Positions 1 to 6,589 of a stretch of 46,095 bases of DNA are shown here, one piece after another (within the stretch, counting starts at the first letter, position 1; every line of letters begins with the position of its first letter). The position numbers were made by a program, and so were the translations under genes. This stretch comes from an uncultured Clostridia bacterium. GTDB lineage: Bacteria; Bacillota; Clostridia; Christensenellales; CAG-314. The notes beneath the pieces are model-generated. The model was not told the origin of the DNA, did not search any database, and worked only from the letters and a program-made list of their open reading frames with translations. The stretch covers positions 1-46,095 of the forward strand of contig CANQGD010000013.1 in NCBI GenBank assembly GCA_947601445.1, in the 5' to 3' direction.

Positions 1-14
1 AAGGAGAAAATCAA

Positions 15-389
15 ATGGCTCGTATTTCCGGTGTAGATTTACCCAGAGAAAAACGTATTGAAATCGGTTTGACCTACATTTACGGAATCGGACGTACCAC
101 TGCCACGCAAATTTTGGCGGAGACGGGCGTCAATCCGGATACGCGCGTCAAGGACTTGACCGAAGACGACATATCCAAAATCCGTGACTGTATTGAAAAG
201 AACTATCACGTCGAAGGTGATTTGAGACGTGAAGTTTCCATGAACATCAAAAGACAAATAGAAATCGGCTCCTACCGCGGTATTCGTCACCGCAAGGGCT
301 TGCCCGTGCGCGGACAATCCACAAAACAAAACGCTCGTACCCGCAAGGGACCGAAGCGCACCGTTTCTCGCGGTAAGAAGGCGAAATAG
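15..389 (+). CDS. rpsM: 30S ribosomal protein S13
   Basis: This protein of the small-subunit head contacts the P-site tRNA and forms bridges to the large subunit. The 124 residues match the usual S13 length. The N-terminus ([20 protein letters not shown]) and the basic C-terminal signature around residues 87-115 ([16 protein letters not shown], then a KQNARTRKG stretch) are diagnostic. An AAGGAG Shine-Dalgarno at the very first bases of the window precedes the ATG, so the operon continues upstream beyond the window. The stop is TAG and rpsK follows after 14 bases, as in the standard Bacillota alpha operon. The assignment is essentially certain. Confidence 0.98.
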   Translation: MARISGVDLPREKRIEIGLTYIYGIGRTTATQILAETGVNPDTRVKDLTEDDISKIRDCIEKNYHVEGDLRREVSMNIKRQIEIGSYRGIRHRKGLPVRGQSTKQNARTRKGPKRTVSRGKKAK

Positions 390-403
390 GGAGGTAAGTA
401 GAA

Positions 404-796
404 ATGGCAGGAAAGAAAATTGTCAAGAAAAGAAGAGATTTACGTAAGGTTGACAAGGGTCAGGTACACATTCACGCTTCCTTCAATAATACGATCGTAA
501 CATTTACCGACCTCAACGGTAATGCTCTCACGCAGTGCAGCAGTGGCGCGCTCGGTTTCCGCGGCTCCCGCAAAAGCACGGCATTTGCCGCTCAGCAGGC
601 ATGCGAAACAGCAGCTAAGGCAGCCAAGGATATGTACGGAATTCGTTCCGTAGAAGTTTACGTCAAAGGTCCCGGTCAAGGACGCGAATCCGCTATTCGT
701 GCTTTGCAAACGGCGGAAATCGACGTTACTCTCATCAGAGACGTATCCCCTATCGCTCACAACGGATGCCGTCCGCCCAAGCGTAGAAGAGTTTAG
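404..796 (+). CDS. rpsK: 30S ribosomal protein S11
   Basis: S11 belongs to the platform of the small subunit, next to the mRNA exit. The 130 residues carry the typical core ([14 protein letters not shown], then [14 protein letters not shown]) and the conserved basic tail [12 protein letters not shown]. The ATG follows GGGAGG with good spacing. The gene lies second in the S13-S11-S4-alpha-L17 cluster and ends with tandem stop codons TAG TAA, so termination is reinforced. Nothing unusual is seen. Confidence 0.98.
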   Translation: MAGKKIVKKRRDLRKVDKGQVHIHASFNNTIVTFTDLNGNALTQCSSGALGFRGSRKSTAFAAQQACETAAKAAKDMYGIRSVEVYVKGPGQGRESAIRALQTAEIDVTLIRDVSPIAHNGCRPPKRRRV

Positions 797-811
797 TAAA
801 GGAGAAGTACC

Positions 812-1438
812 ATGGCAAGAAATACAAGTGCAGATTGCCGTCAATGCAGACGTGAAAAATGCAAATTATTTCTGAAAGGCGAAAGATGCTACACCGACAA
901 ATGCCCCGTTACAAAACGCGGCAAGATACCCGGAGTGCATGCCGACAGCAGAAAGAAAATTACCGAATACGGACAACAGCTCCGCGAAAAGCAAAAGACC
1001 AAACGTATTTACGGATTACAGGAAAAACAATTCCACAGTTACTACGAAGAAGCAGAGCGCATGAAGGGCGTAACAGGTTCCAACATGCTTATACTCCTTG
1101 AACAACGTCTTGACAATGTGGTGTACCGTTTGGGTATCGGCGTATCGCGCAGCCAGGCAAGACAGTTTGTCAATCACGGACTTATCACCGTCAACGGCAA
1201 GCGCGTCACTATCCCCAGCTACCAAGTAAAAGTCGGAGATATCATTTCCATCAAGGATAACAAGCGCGAGCAACCGCTGTTTGTGGAACTCAAAGGCGCC
1301 AAGAAACCCGCAAATATACCTCAATGGTTGGATTTCGAACCCGCAGAGCTTACAGGCAAGGTACTTGCCAAACCGGCAAGAGAAGACATCGACATGTCCA
1401 TCCAAGAACACATGATCGTCGAGTTGTACTCTAAGTAA
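812..1438 (+). CDS. rpsD: 30S ribosomal protein S4
   Basis: S4 is a primary 16S rRNA binder that nucleates small-subunit assembly and, in many bacteria, represses its own operon. The 208 residues start with a zinc-binding N-terminus (Cys9, Cys12, Cys26, Cys31), the C+ form of S4. The S4 RNA-binding fold lies at about residues 95-160 (LEQRLDNVVYRLGIGVSRSQ, then VNHGLITVNGKRV). AAAGGAG precedes the ATG. In Bacillus rpsD sits elsewhere; here it lies between rpsK and rpoA, the arrangement common in Clostridia. Two hairpins follow before rpoA. Confidence 0.98.
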   Translation: MARNTSADCRQCRREKCKLFLKGERCYTDKCPVTKRGKIPGVHADSRKKITEYGQQLREKQKTKRIYGLQEKQFHSYYEEAERMKGVTGSNMLILLEQRLDNVVYRLGIGVSRSQARQFVNHGLITVNGKRVTIPSYQVKVGDIISIKDNKREQPLFVELKGAKKPANIPQWLDFEPAELTGKVLAKPAREDIDMSIQEHMIVELYSK

Positions 1439-1453
1439 TCTTCTCAAACGTTA

Positions 1454-1491
1454 GGCAAACGTCTCATTGCCGTGCGTTCCCAAGGGAGCGC
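1454..1491 (+). other. tandem RNA hairpins between rpsD and rpoA
   Basis: Two inverted repeats lie in the 91-base gap. The first is GGCAA, an 8-base loop, TTGCC (1454-1471). The second is GCGTTCC, loop CAAG, GGAGCGC (1474-1491), seven pairs with one G-U. No T run follows, so this is not a classic terminator. It could slow polymerase, set an RNase cut, or be a protein site in the mRNA. The role is inferred only. Confidence 0.4.
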
Positions 1492-1529
1492 CAAACAAAA
1501 AAATTAAATATAAAGGAGATTGTTGTCCA

Positions 1530-2501
1530 ATGATGGAAATAGAAAAGCCGTTGATGACAGTAGATGAAAGCGGACAAAATGCCAGCATAATCAAAATCGT
1601 GGCGGAACCGTTGGAAAGAGGATACGGAATCACACTCGGAAATGCTCTCCGCAGAGTGCTTCTGTCAGCTCTTCCGGGAGTTGCGGTTGTGGGCTTGCGT
1701 ATAGAAGGCATACAACACGAATTCAGTACTGTAAACGGTGTCAAGGAAGACGTAACCGACATTATCCTCAACATCAAGCGTTTGGCATTGAAATCGGATA
1801 ATGACGACAATGATTTCAGAAAAACGATAACTATCAACAAAGTCGGTCCCTGCGAGGTTCATGCGGGCGATATTATTACCGACAGCGAAGTGGAAGTTTT
1901 GAATCCCGATTTGTACATTTGTACGATCGAAGAAGGCGGCAGCCTGAATTGCGAACTGTATGTAGCCAGAGGACTCGGATATGCGTCGATCGAAAAGAAT
2001 AAAGAACGCAACCGTGAACTCAAACTCAATTATCCTATCGGTTACATACCCATAGACTCCATTTTCGGACCCGTCAAAAGCGCAAGTTACTCCGTGGAGA
2101 GTGCCCGTGTCGGACAAGACATTACGCGCGATAAACTGACGTTGGAAGTTGAAACCAACGGCGCATTCAGCGGCAGAGAAATCGTTTCTCTTGCGGCGCG
2201 CATCATCGAAGACCACATCAAGATGTTTGTGGATTTGTCTGAAAACTTCAACAAGGATATTTTGATCCCTAGAGAAAGCGACAATCACAAAAAGGTGCTG
2301 GAAATGAATATCGACGATATGGACCTCAGCGTGCGTTCTTACAACTGCTTAAAACGAGCCGGCATACAAACGGTGGAAGACCTTACGCGTCGCACCGAGG
2401 ACGATATGCTCAAAGTGCGCAACCTCGGCAGAAAATCGCTGGATGAAGTTATTGCAAAGTTGGAAAGTTACGGTCTGTCTTTGAAGAATAAGGATGAATA
2501 G
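1530..2501 (+). CDS. rpoA: DNA-directed RNA polymerase subunit alpha
   Basis: The alpha subunit dimerises to start RNA polymerase assembly; its C-terminal domain binds UP elements and regulators. From this start it is 323 residues. The N-terminal domain has the signature GYGITLGNALRRVLLSALPG, and the C-terminal helix-hairpin-helix domain occupies the last 75 or so residues (LSVRSYNCLKRAGI, then VRNLGRKSLDEV). The open frame extends upstream to a TTG at 1467, but the leading residues do not resemble RpoA. AAAGGAG at 1512-1518 places the start at ATG 1530, or possibly ATG 1533. The stop is TAG and rplQ starts 9 bases later. Confidence 0.97.
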   Translation: MMEIEKPLMTVDESGQNASIIKIVAEPLERGYGITLGNALRRVLLSALPGVAVVGLRIEGIQHEFSTVNGVKEDVTDIILNIKRLALKSDNDDNDFRKTITINKVGPCEVHAGDIITDSEVEVLNPDLYICTIEEGGSLNCELYVARGLGYASIEKNKERNRELKLNYPIGYIPIDSIFGPVKSASYSVESARVGQDITRDKLTLEVETNGAFSGREIVSLAARIIEDHIKMFVDLSENFNKDILIPRESDNHKKVLEMNIDDMDLSVRSYNCLKRAGIQTVEDLTRRTEDDMLKVRNLGRKSLDEVIAKLESYGLSLKNKDE

Positions 2502-2510
2502 GAGAAAAAT

Positions 2511-3020
2511 ATGGCAACACAAAGAAAATTAGGTAAAGCAACCGATTCGAGATTGGCTCTATTGAAAAATCAAGTTTCTCAACTGCTTTGGAACGGCAAG
2601 CTGGAAACTACCGAGGCTCGCGCCAAGGAAGTGCAAAAGTTGGCGGAAAAATACATCACTCTTGCGCTCAATACCTACAAGGACACCGTTGAGGTCTCCA
2701 AGACCAAGATTGTCAAGGGCAAAGAAACAACCGTAACCGTATTGAACGACGGACCGAAAAAACTTGCTGCCCGCAGACGTTTGATTGCAAATCTTTCCGA
2801 CTTGCAGGAGACTCGTCTCCCCAAGGAAAGCGCAACCGAATACAGACTTCGCACAAAGACTGTTCGCCACCCATTGATCGAAAAACTCTTCAACGAGTAT
2901 GCTCCCAAGTTTGACAAACAAGCGGAAGAATCCGGTCAACGCGGAGGATACACGGCTATCTACAAAGAGAATAACCGTCGCGGTGACGGCGCTGAAATGG
3001 CGTTGATAGTGGTTCTTTGA
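2511..3020 (+). CDS. rplQ: 50S ribosomal protein L17, long form
   Basis: L17 lies near the peptide exit tunnel of the large subunit. At 169 residues it is longer than the common 115-130. The N-terminal core (MATQRKLGKATDSRLALLKN, then TTEARAKEVQKLAEKYITLA) is normal. About 25 extra residues follow at roughly 57-82 (a Thr/Lys-rich segment ending NDGPKK), and the C-terminal core with the basic RRGDGAEMALI end is normal. GGAGA precedes the ATG. It is the last gene of the operon. I recall similar insertions in some gut Clostridia, so this is probably a lineage trait. Confidence 0.95.
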   Translation: MATQRKLGKATDSRLALLKNQVSQLLWNGKLETTEARAKEVQKLAEKYITLALNTYKDTVEVSKTKIVKGKETTVTVLNDGPKKLAARRRLIANLSDLQETRLPKESATEYRLRTKTVRHPLIEKLFNEYAPKFDKQAEESGQRGGYTAIYKENNRRGDGAEMALIVVL

Positions 3021-3166
3021 TAAAAAACGGCGTCCGAAACTCTTTTCGGATATATGCTACTAAACCAAAACAATATTATAATGATAAAAGAATCAACCCT
3101 CAAAAACAGGATTGGTTCTTTTTTATAAAAAGTCCTCGGCAAAGTCGAGGGTACAAAACGGTTTTG

Positions 3167-3190
3167 GCTACACCCGTGTGGCGATTTTTT
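3167..3190 (+). terminator. terminator of the ribosomal protein operon
   Basis: GCTACA, loop CCCG, TGTGGC (six pairs, one G-U) is followed by GA and six T residues. A smaller perfect hairpin (TCCGAAA, CTCT, TTTCGGA at 3033-3050), just after rplQ, lacks a T run. Confidence 0.65.
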
Positions 3191-3512
3191 CGTAACAGCG
3201 TGTTATTAAAGCGGTTTGTCAACTTTTACATAAATATTATTATATTATTCTCAACCTTATTGCAAAAACTTTTTTTCAAATTCTAAAACGTTGTGATGCA
3301 AAAACCCATTTTGTTTTCAGCAATTCGCTTATAAATTAAAAATGTCTTTATTCGGTTTGTTGCTCATATCCGTACAACTGCTTTTCCTAAATTGCATAGT
3401 GCACGCGATCAAGCCGTATCGGTTCGATCAAATAGTTGCTTGCACCCCACATAAAATTTTCTCAGCATTTCAACGGTACGAAAAGCAGCGCGAAACCGTC
3501 TGAACGCATCAG
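3191..3512. other. intergenic stretch with no recognised gene
   Basis: This AT-rich stretch lies between the rplQ terminator and the terminator of the XRE gene. The open frames here have no Shine-Dalgarno and no recognisable sequence. No tRNA, riboswitch or convincing promoter was seen. Confidence 0.4.
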
Positions 3513-3538
3513 AAAAAAGACCGCAATATATTGCAGCC
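3513..3538 (-). terminator. terminator of the XRE regulator gene
   Basis: Read on the minus strand, GGCTGCAA, loop TATA, TTGCGGTC (eight pairs, two of them G-U) is followed by six T residues, 24 bases past the stop codon of the regulator. Confidence 0.65.
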
Positions 3539-3561
3539 GTCAGGTTTTTGCGAATGCGGTG

Positions 3562-3783
3562 CTATTTTATTGTCGGATAAGGTTTTGTTTCGTCCGTCAA
3601 CCCCAAAATATAGTCAACGCTGGTGTTATAAATACGTGCCAACTTTATCAAAATAGCGGTTGGTACGTCATTTTCACCTGTTTCGTATTTGGAATAGCCC
3701 GTTTGAGACATTCCGAGTACTTTGGCAAGTTGGGTTTGATTTATGTCTTTATCTTCGCGTAAATCTCGTAATCTTTGATACAT
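3562..3783 (-). CDS. XRE-family (HTH_3) transcriptional regulator, SinR-like in context
   Basis: This small DNA-binding protein is almost only a Cro/cI-type helix-turn-helix. Of 73 residues, the HTH spans about 16-37 (QTQLAKVLGMSQTGYSKYET), followed by the usual GENDVPTAILIKLARIY and VDYILGLTD. A strong GGAGGG precedes the ATG. It is divergent from the TasA/SipW operon, and the shared region holds a perfect inverted repeat in the spacer of the operon promoter plus a second half-matching copy near its own promoter. I infer that it represses the surface-protein operon and itself. No ligand or oligomerisation domain is visible, so the signal is unknown. The fold is certain; the target is inferred from position. 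Confidence 0.9.
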   Translation of the reverse strand: MYQRLRDLREDKDINQTQLAKVLGMSQTGYSKYETGENDVPTAILIKLARIYNTSVDYILGLTDETKPYPTIK

Positions 3784-3804
3784 TTTGTTCCCTCCGCGAA
3801 AATA

Positions 3805-3834
3805 ATTATAATTTAACCTGTTTTAGACTATTGA
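3805..3834 (-). promoter_or_regulatory. weak promoter of the XRE gene
   Basis: On the minus strand a perfect TATAAT lies at 3805-3810, with a poor -35 (TCAATA, 3829-3834) 18 bases upstream. The imperfect operator 3815-3829 lies in the spacer, which suits autorepression. Confidence 0.45.
3815..3829. promoter_or_regulatory. imperfect operator copy (O2)
   Basis: AACCTGTTTTAGACT: the left arm is identical to the perfect operator at 3840-3854 and the right arm matches at three of six bases. The centre is 25 bp from that of the perfect site. It lies in the spacer of the minus-strand promoter. Confidence 0.5.
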
Positions 3835-3859
3835 TATTTAACCTGAAACAGGTTATAAT
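3831..3859 (+). promoter_or_regulatory. sigma-A promoter of the SipW/TasA operon
   Basis: TTGATA (3831-3836), a spacer of exactly 17 bases, and TATAAT (3854-3859). The spacer contains the inverted repeat, whose right end shares a base with the -10. The predicted start near 3866 gives a leader of about 150 bases before the first gene. Confidence 0.8.
3840..3854. promoter_or_regulatory. perfect operator (O1) for the divergent XRE protein
   Basis: AACCTG-AAA-CAGGTT is a perfect 6+3+6 inverted repeat, a typical size for an XRE dimer. It lies between the -35 and -10 of the forward promoter, so binding would exclude RNA polymerase. Which protein binds is inferred from adjacency. Confidence 0.7.
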
Positions 3860-4018
3860 GTCTTCGATTATAAAGATTGATTCGGGGCAAGAATATGGCG
3901 CAATATGTCTGACTTGGTCGAAGGTATAAACAATTATTGCCAAATTAGACGGTAAATAACGGCATACGCGGAAAAATCGCAACAGTTTTCGGCGTATACG
4001 CAAACGGGAGGCTGCACA

Positions 4019-4492
4019 GTGAAAAAGCTCACATACATTATCATTTCGATCAGCATGGTTTTGCTTATTGGGGGAGTTATTCTCACGGTGTTGATGCTGC
4101 TTGATAACGAGACGGTCAAAAACATCACATTGGATAAAGACGGACATGCCGATGAGGAGCTTACTTTTTATGCGAGAGAGATAAAGCCCGGCGAAAGCAG
4201 AGGCTATACCGTTGTTTTGCACGGCGGTAACGGCGAGTTGCTCGACGTCACATTGGTCTTTGACGATGCAAAGGGAATCTTGGCGGAGTATCTCGAAGTG
4301 GATATATCCTGTCACGAGTACAGCAAGCATGCCAAATTGACTGAGATTTTGGGAGAAGAAAATACTTTCACATGCAAATTCGATGATGAATATCGTATAG
4401 AAATTGTATATACATTACCCATAGCCGCGGATAACAAAGTAATGGGTACAGAAGCAAACTTTGTTTTAAGCTTGCAGACCAACAGGAATTAG
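4019..4492 (+). CDS. membrane-anchored TasA-like beta-sandwich protein
   Basis: This 157-residue protein has one N-terminal membrane segment (about residues 5-27) and an extracytoplasmic domain rich in alternating hydrophobic residues. Features such as YAREIKPGESRGYTVVL and a C-terminal GTEANFVLSL resemble the beta-sandwich of TasA/camelysin proteins. It lacks the GxTFALF motif of SipW substrates, so it may stay membrane-anchored. The start is GTG after GGGAGG. It is the first gene of the operon controlled by the 3831-3859 promoter and lies directly before the signal peptidase gene. By position it could act like TapA, an assembly anchor; that is inference. The stop codons TAG TGA are in tandem. 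Confidence 0.7.
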   Translation: MKKLTYIIISISMVLLIGGVILTVLMLLDNETVKNITLDKDGHADEELTFYAREIKPGESRGYTVVLHGGNGELLDVTLVFDDAKGILAEYLEVDISCHEYSKHAKLTEILGEENTFTCKFDDEYRIEIVYTLPIAADNKVMGTEANFVLSLQTNRN

Positions 4493-4527
4493 TGATGTTA
4501 TAAATAAGCCCAAAAGCAAAAAATGTA

Positions 4528-5229
4528 TTGAAAATAATTGCAAACGTATTACTGTATTTGTTCATGGCGGTATGTTTGGTGATGTTGGTTATGTCGTTTT
4601 TTGCAAGAAGAAGCGACGGTGCCGTAACGTTGTTCGGTAATCTTCAATTGCGCATTGTACTGTCGCCCTCCATGGCAAAGAGTGATCAAACGGACGTTTC
4701 TCAATACGAGATAAAATCTATCCCCGCAAAGAGCATGGTATTCGTAAAAACCGTTCCCGAGGATGAAACAGAAGCGTAGGAATTTTACGATTCTCTGCAA
4801 GTGGGTGATGTGCTTACTTTCAAGTACGTGTATTCTCAGCAGGAAACAATAACCCACAGGCTTATTGACAAAGTTCCCAACGGGCAAGGCGGGTACATTC
4901 TTTATCTGAAAGGAGACAACGGAAAGGATGGGGACAAACAGATAATCGATACCGACGATGAGATTGGCTTAAATCGTGTTGTAGGCAAGGTCACCGGCAA
5001 AAGCATTGTGTTGGGCTATCTGATTTATACCGTACAGCAACCCGTGGGCATGGCGTTGTTGGTGATTGTGCCCTGCGCGATCATAGCGATAGGCGAAGCG
5101 ATCCGCATCGGCAATTTGGTCGCCGCTCGCAAGAGAGAACGTGCCGAAGAGGAAAACCGTCGTCTTGCGGAGGAATCCGCCGCCAAAGAAAGCGAGATAG
5201 AGGAGCTTAACGACGCTTATCTGAATTGA
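4528..5229 (+). pseudogene. sipW: SipW-type signal peptidase I, interrupted by an in-frame TAG
   Basis: ER/SipW-type signal peptidases cut the signal peptides of TasA-like proteins. One frame runs from a TTG at 4528 to a TGA at 5229 (233 codons) except for TAG at 4777-4779 (codon 84). The first half has a membrane helix (about 3-26) and the nucleophile Ser48 in LSPSM. The second half has VGDVLTF, the catalytic His110 in TITHRLID, Asp130 in KGDN, a second hydrophobic helix (about 175-200) and a charged tail. Ser and His therefore fall on different sides of the stop. The second half has no Shine-Dalgarno at its first start-like codon (GTG 4801). The start is also odd: AGGAA is correctly spaced before ATG 4495, but the third codon in that frame is TAA (4501). 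It may be a recent pseudogene, a readthrough gene or a sequence error. Confidence 0.75.
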
Positions 5230-5284
5230 CAAACAATTCGGCAGAACAATCCGAAGAAAATAGCAATGGGAGGATTCAACAACC

Positions 5285-5899
5285 ATGATAACAGCAATAA
5301 TCATCTTTATGGTTTTGGTTGCAGTCATGTGCATATTCGGCGTGACTGTGATCATTATAGACTTAAAGCGGTCAAAGAACAACCCCAACGATACCGTCGC
5401 CACATAGCCGCAGGAGCCAATATCGGCAGAACCCGCAGTCGAAACGGCAGAGGATTCGGTTGTTTTCAAGAGAAAAATGCTTACCCATTCGGAAAAATAC
5501 GCAGATTTGGATAGAGAAAGCAAATCTCGTTACAACGAGGTGGTAGCGTATGTTTGCGCAATCGACGGCGTCAAACGCAAGCAAAACGACAAGTGCGAGG
5601 AATTTCGTTATTGCAGCAAACGTGTGGTGTGCATGACGATAAAAAAGGGAGTTGTCTGCTGTGAATACAGCTTGGTCAACGACCAATTCGATAAGTATAT
5701 TTCGGATAACAAGCTGTCGGTAAAGCAAGCGGCAACGATTATCAAATTGCTCTCGGCAAAGGAGACGGAAGCGGCGAAAAACGCCGTGGACATTTCAGTG
5801 GAAACAATCCGTCGTTATCGAGAGGAAAAACATCAACGCGATCTTGCTCGCCGCCGTGAAGCCCGCAAGAGGGCAAACAGCGACGTGTCGGATAACTAA
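5285..5899 (+). pseudogene. membrane protein of unknown function, interrupted by an in-frame TAG
   Basis: I do not recognise the family. A good GGGAGG precedes ATG 5285. The first 40 codons encode one membrane helix (MITAIIIFMVLVAVMCIFGV) and a short charged stretch, then TAG at 5405-5407. The same frame stays open for 163 more codons: a Pro/Glu-rich linker (PQEPISAEPAVETAED), then a domain with several Cys residues (CRY-like spacing around EEFRYCSKRVVC and GVVCCEY), a helical part and a very basic Arg/Lys C-terminus. The second part could restart at ATG 5477, but no Shine-Dalgarno lies there. The layout (N-terminal anchor, acidic linker, basic cytoplasmic domain) reads as one protein of 204 codons. 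It lies between sipW and tasA, so a role in fibre assembly is only a guess. Confidence 0.65.
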
Positions 5900-5918
5900 A
5901 CTAAAAAAGGAGGTAAAT

Positions 5919-6548
5919 ATGTCTAAGCGGTCAAGAATAATTTTGTTGTCCTGCATAACGGTACTTTGCTGCGTCGCGCTGATCGTGGGCGGAACTTTTG
6001 CTTTGTTCACCTACAAAAGAGAAGTCACCAACCATCTGCAAGCCGGCGAATTGAAAGCGATACTTACCAGAACAAAATTGCAAGCAACCACATTGGGCGA
6101 TGACGGTCAATTGAAAACCGCCACGAACGCCGAACCAAAGGACTTCACTCAGCAGAACACAGATAACATTTTCGGCTTGAAGACTCAGGAGACGGTGGCG
6201 CCGGGATGTTCGTTTACTGCAACTTTGACGCTGCAAAACCAAGGTACGGTAGCATTTGTATATTGGGTGGAAGTATCCGGTATCACGGGCGACAAGGAAT
6301 TGCAGGATCAATTGCAGTTTACCGTATCTGTCACAGACGGTGACTCCAAGTCCGAGTTGTTGAGCAGTGATCAGATCGGCACGGTTATGGGTAATGCAAC
6401 CGCCCCCATTGGCACGATTTTGAGGGGTGCAAGCGCCGAGTTCACGGTGACCCTGACATTTGTTGACACGTCAGCGAATAACACTGCGCAAGCAAAAACG
6501 GCGTCATTCGATCTCATCGTGCATGCACAGCAAGTAACTGCGGCATAG
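5919..6548 (+). CDS. TasA-like surface fibre protein with SipW-cognate signal
   Basis: TasA-family proteins are exported beta-sandwich subunits that form biofilm fibres after SipW cleavage. The 209 residues start with a hydrophobic segment ending VGGTFALFTYK, the SipW-cognate signal motif. Then come features of the TasA fold: VAPGCSFTATLTLQNQGTVA (the charge-poor strand that follows a proline-glycine turn), FVYWVEVSG, and a C-terminal strand ASFDLIVHAQ. The frame is open further upstream (to 5844), but AAAAAGGAGG at 5905-5913 fixes ATG 5919. It follows the interrupted membrane protein by 19 bases. If the peptidase is truly dead, its maturation would need another enzyme. No sortase or covalent anchor motif is seen. 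The stop is TAG. Confidence 0.85.
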   Translation: MSKRSRIILLSCITVLCCVALIVGGTFALFTYKREVTNHLQAGELKAILTRTKLQATTLGDDGQLKTATNAEPKDFTQQNTDNIFGLKTQETVAPGCSFTATLTLQNQGTVAFVYWVEVSGITGDKELQDQLQFTVSVTDGDSKSELLSSDQIGTVMGNATAPIGTILRGASAEFTVTLTFVDTSANNTAQAKTASFDLIVHAQQVTAA

Positions 6549-6589
6549 CGTATGATGAAAATGAAAAAAATATATTTAAGGAGGATACA

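Noticed and set aside
3017-3286. An 89-codon open frame after rplQ
   Set aside because: It overlaps the operon terminator, has no Shine-Dalgarno and an unprotein-like basic, Phe-rich sequence.
3420-3440. GGTTCGATCAAAT resembling a tRNA T-loop
   Set aside because: No matching T-stem, acceptor stem or anticodon arm is present around it.
4777-5407. Genome-wide reassignment of TAG (code 15-like)
   Set aside because: TAG is the natural stop of 8 of 39 genes here, including rpsM, rpsK and rpoA at their normal lengths.
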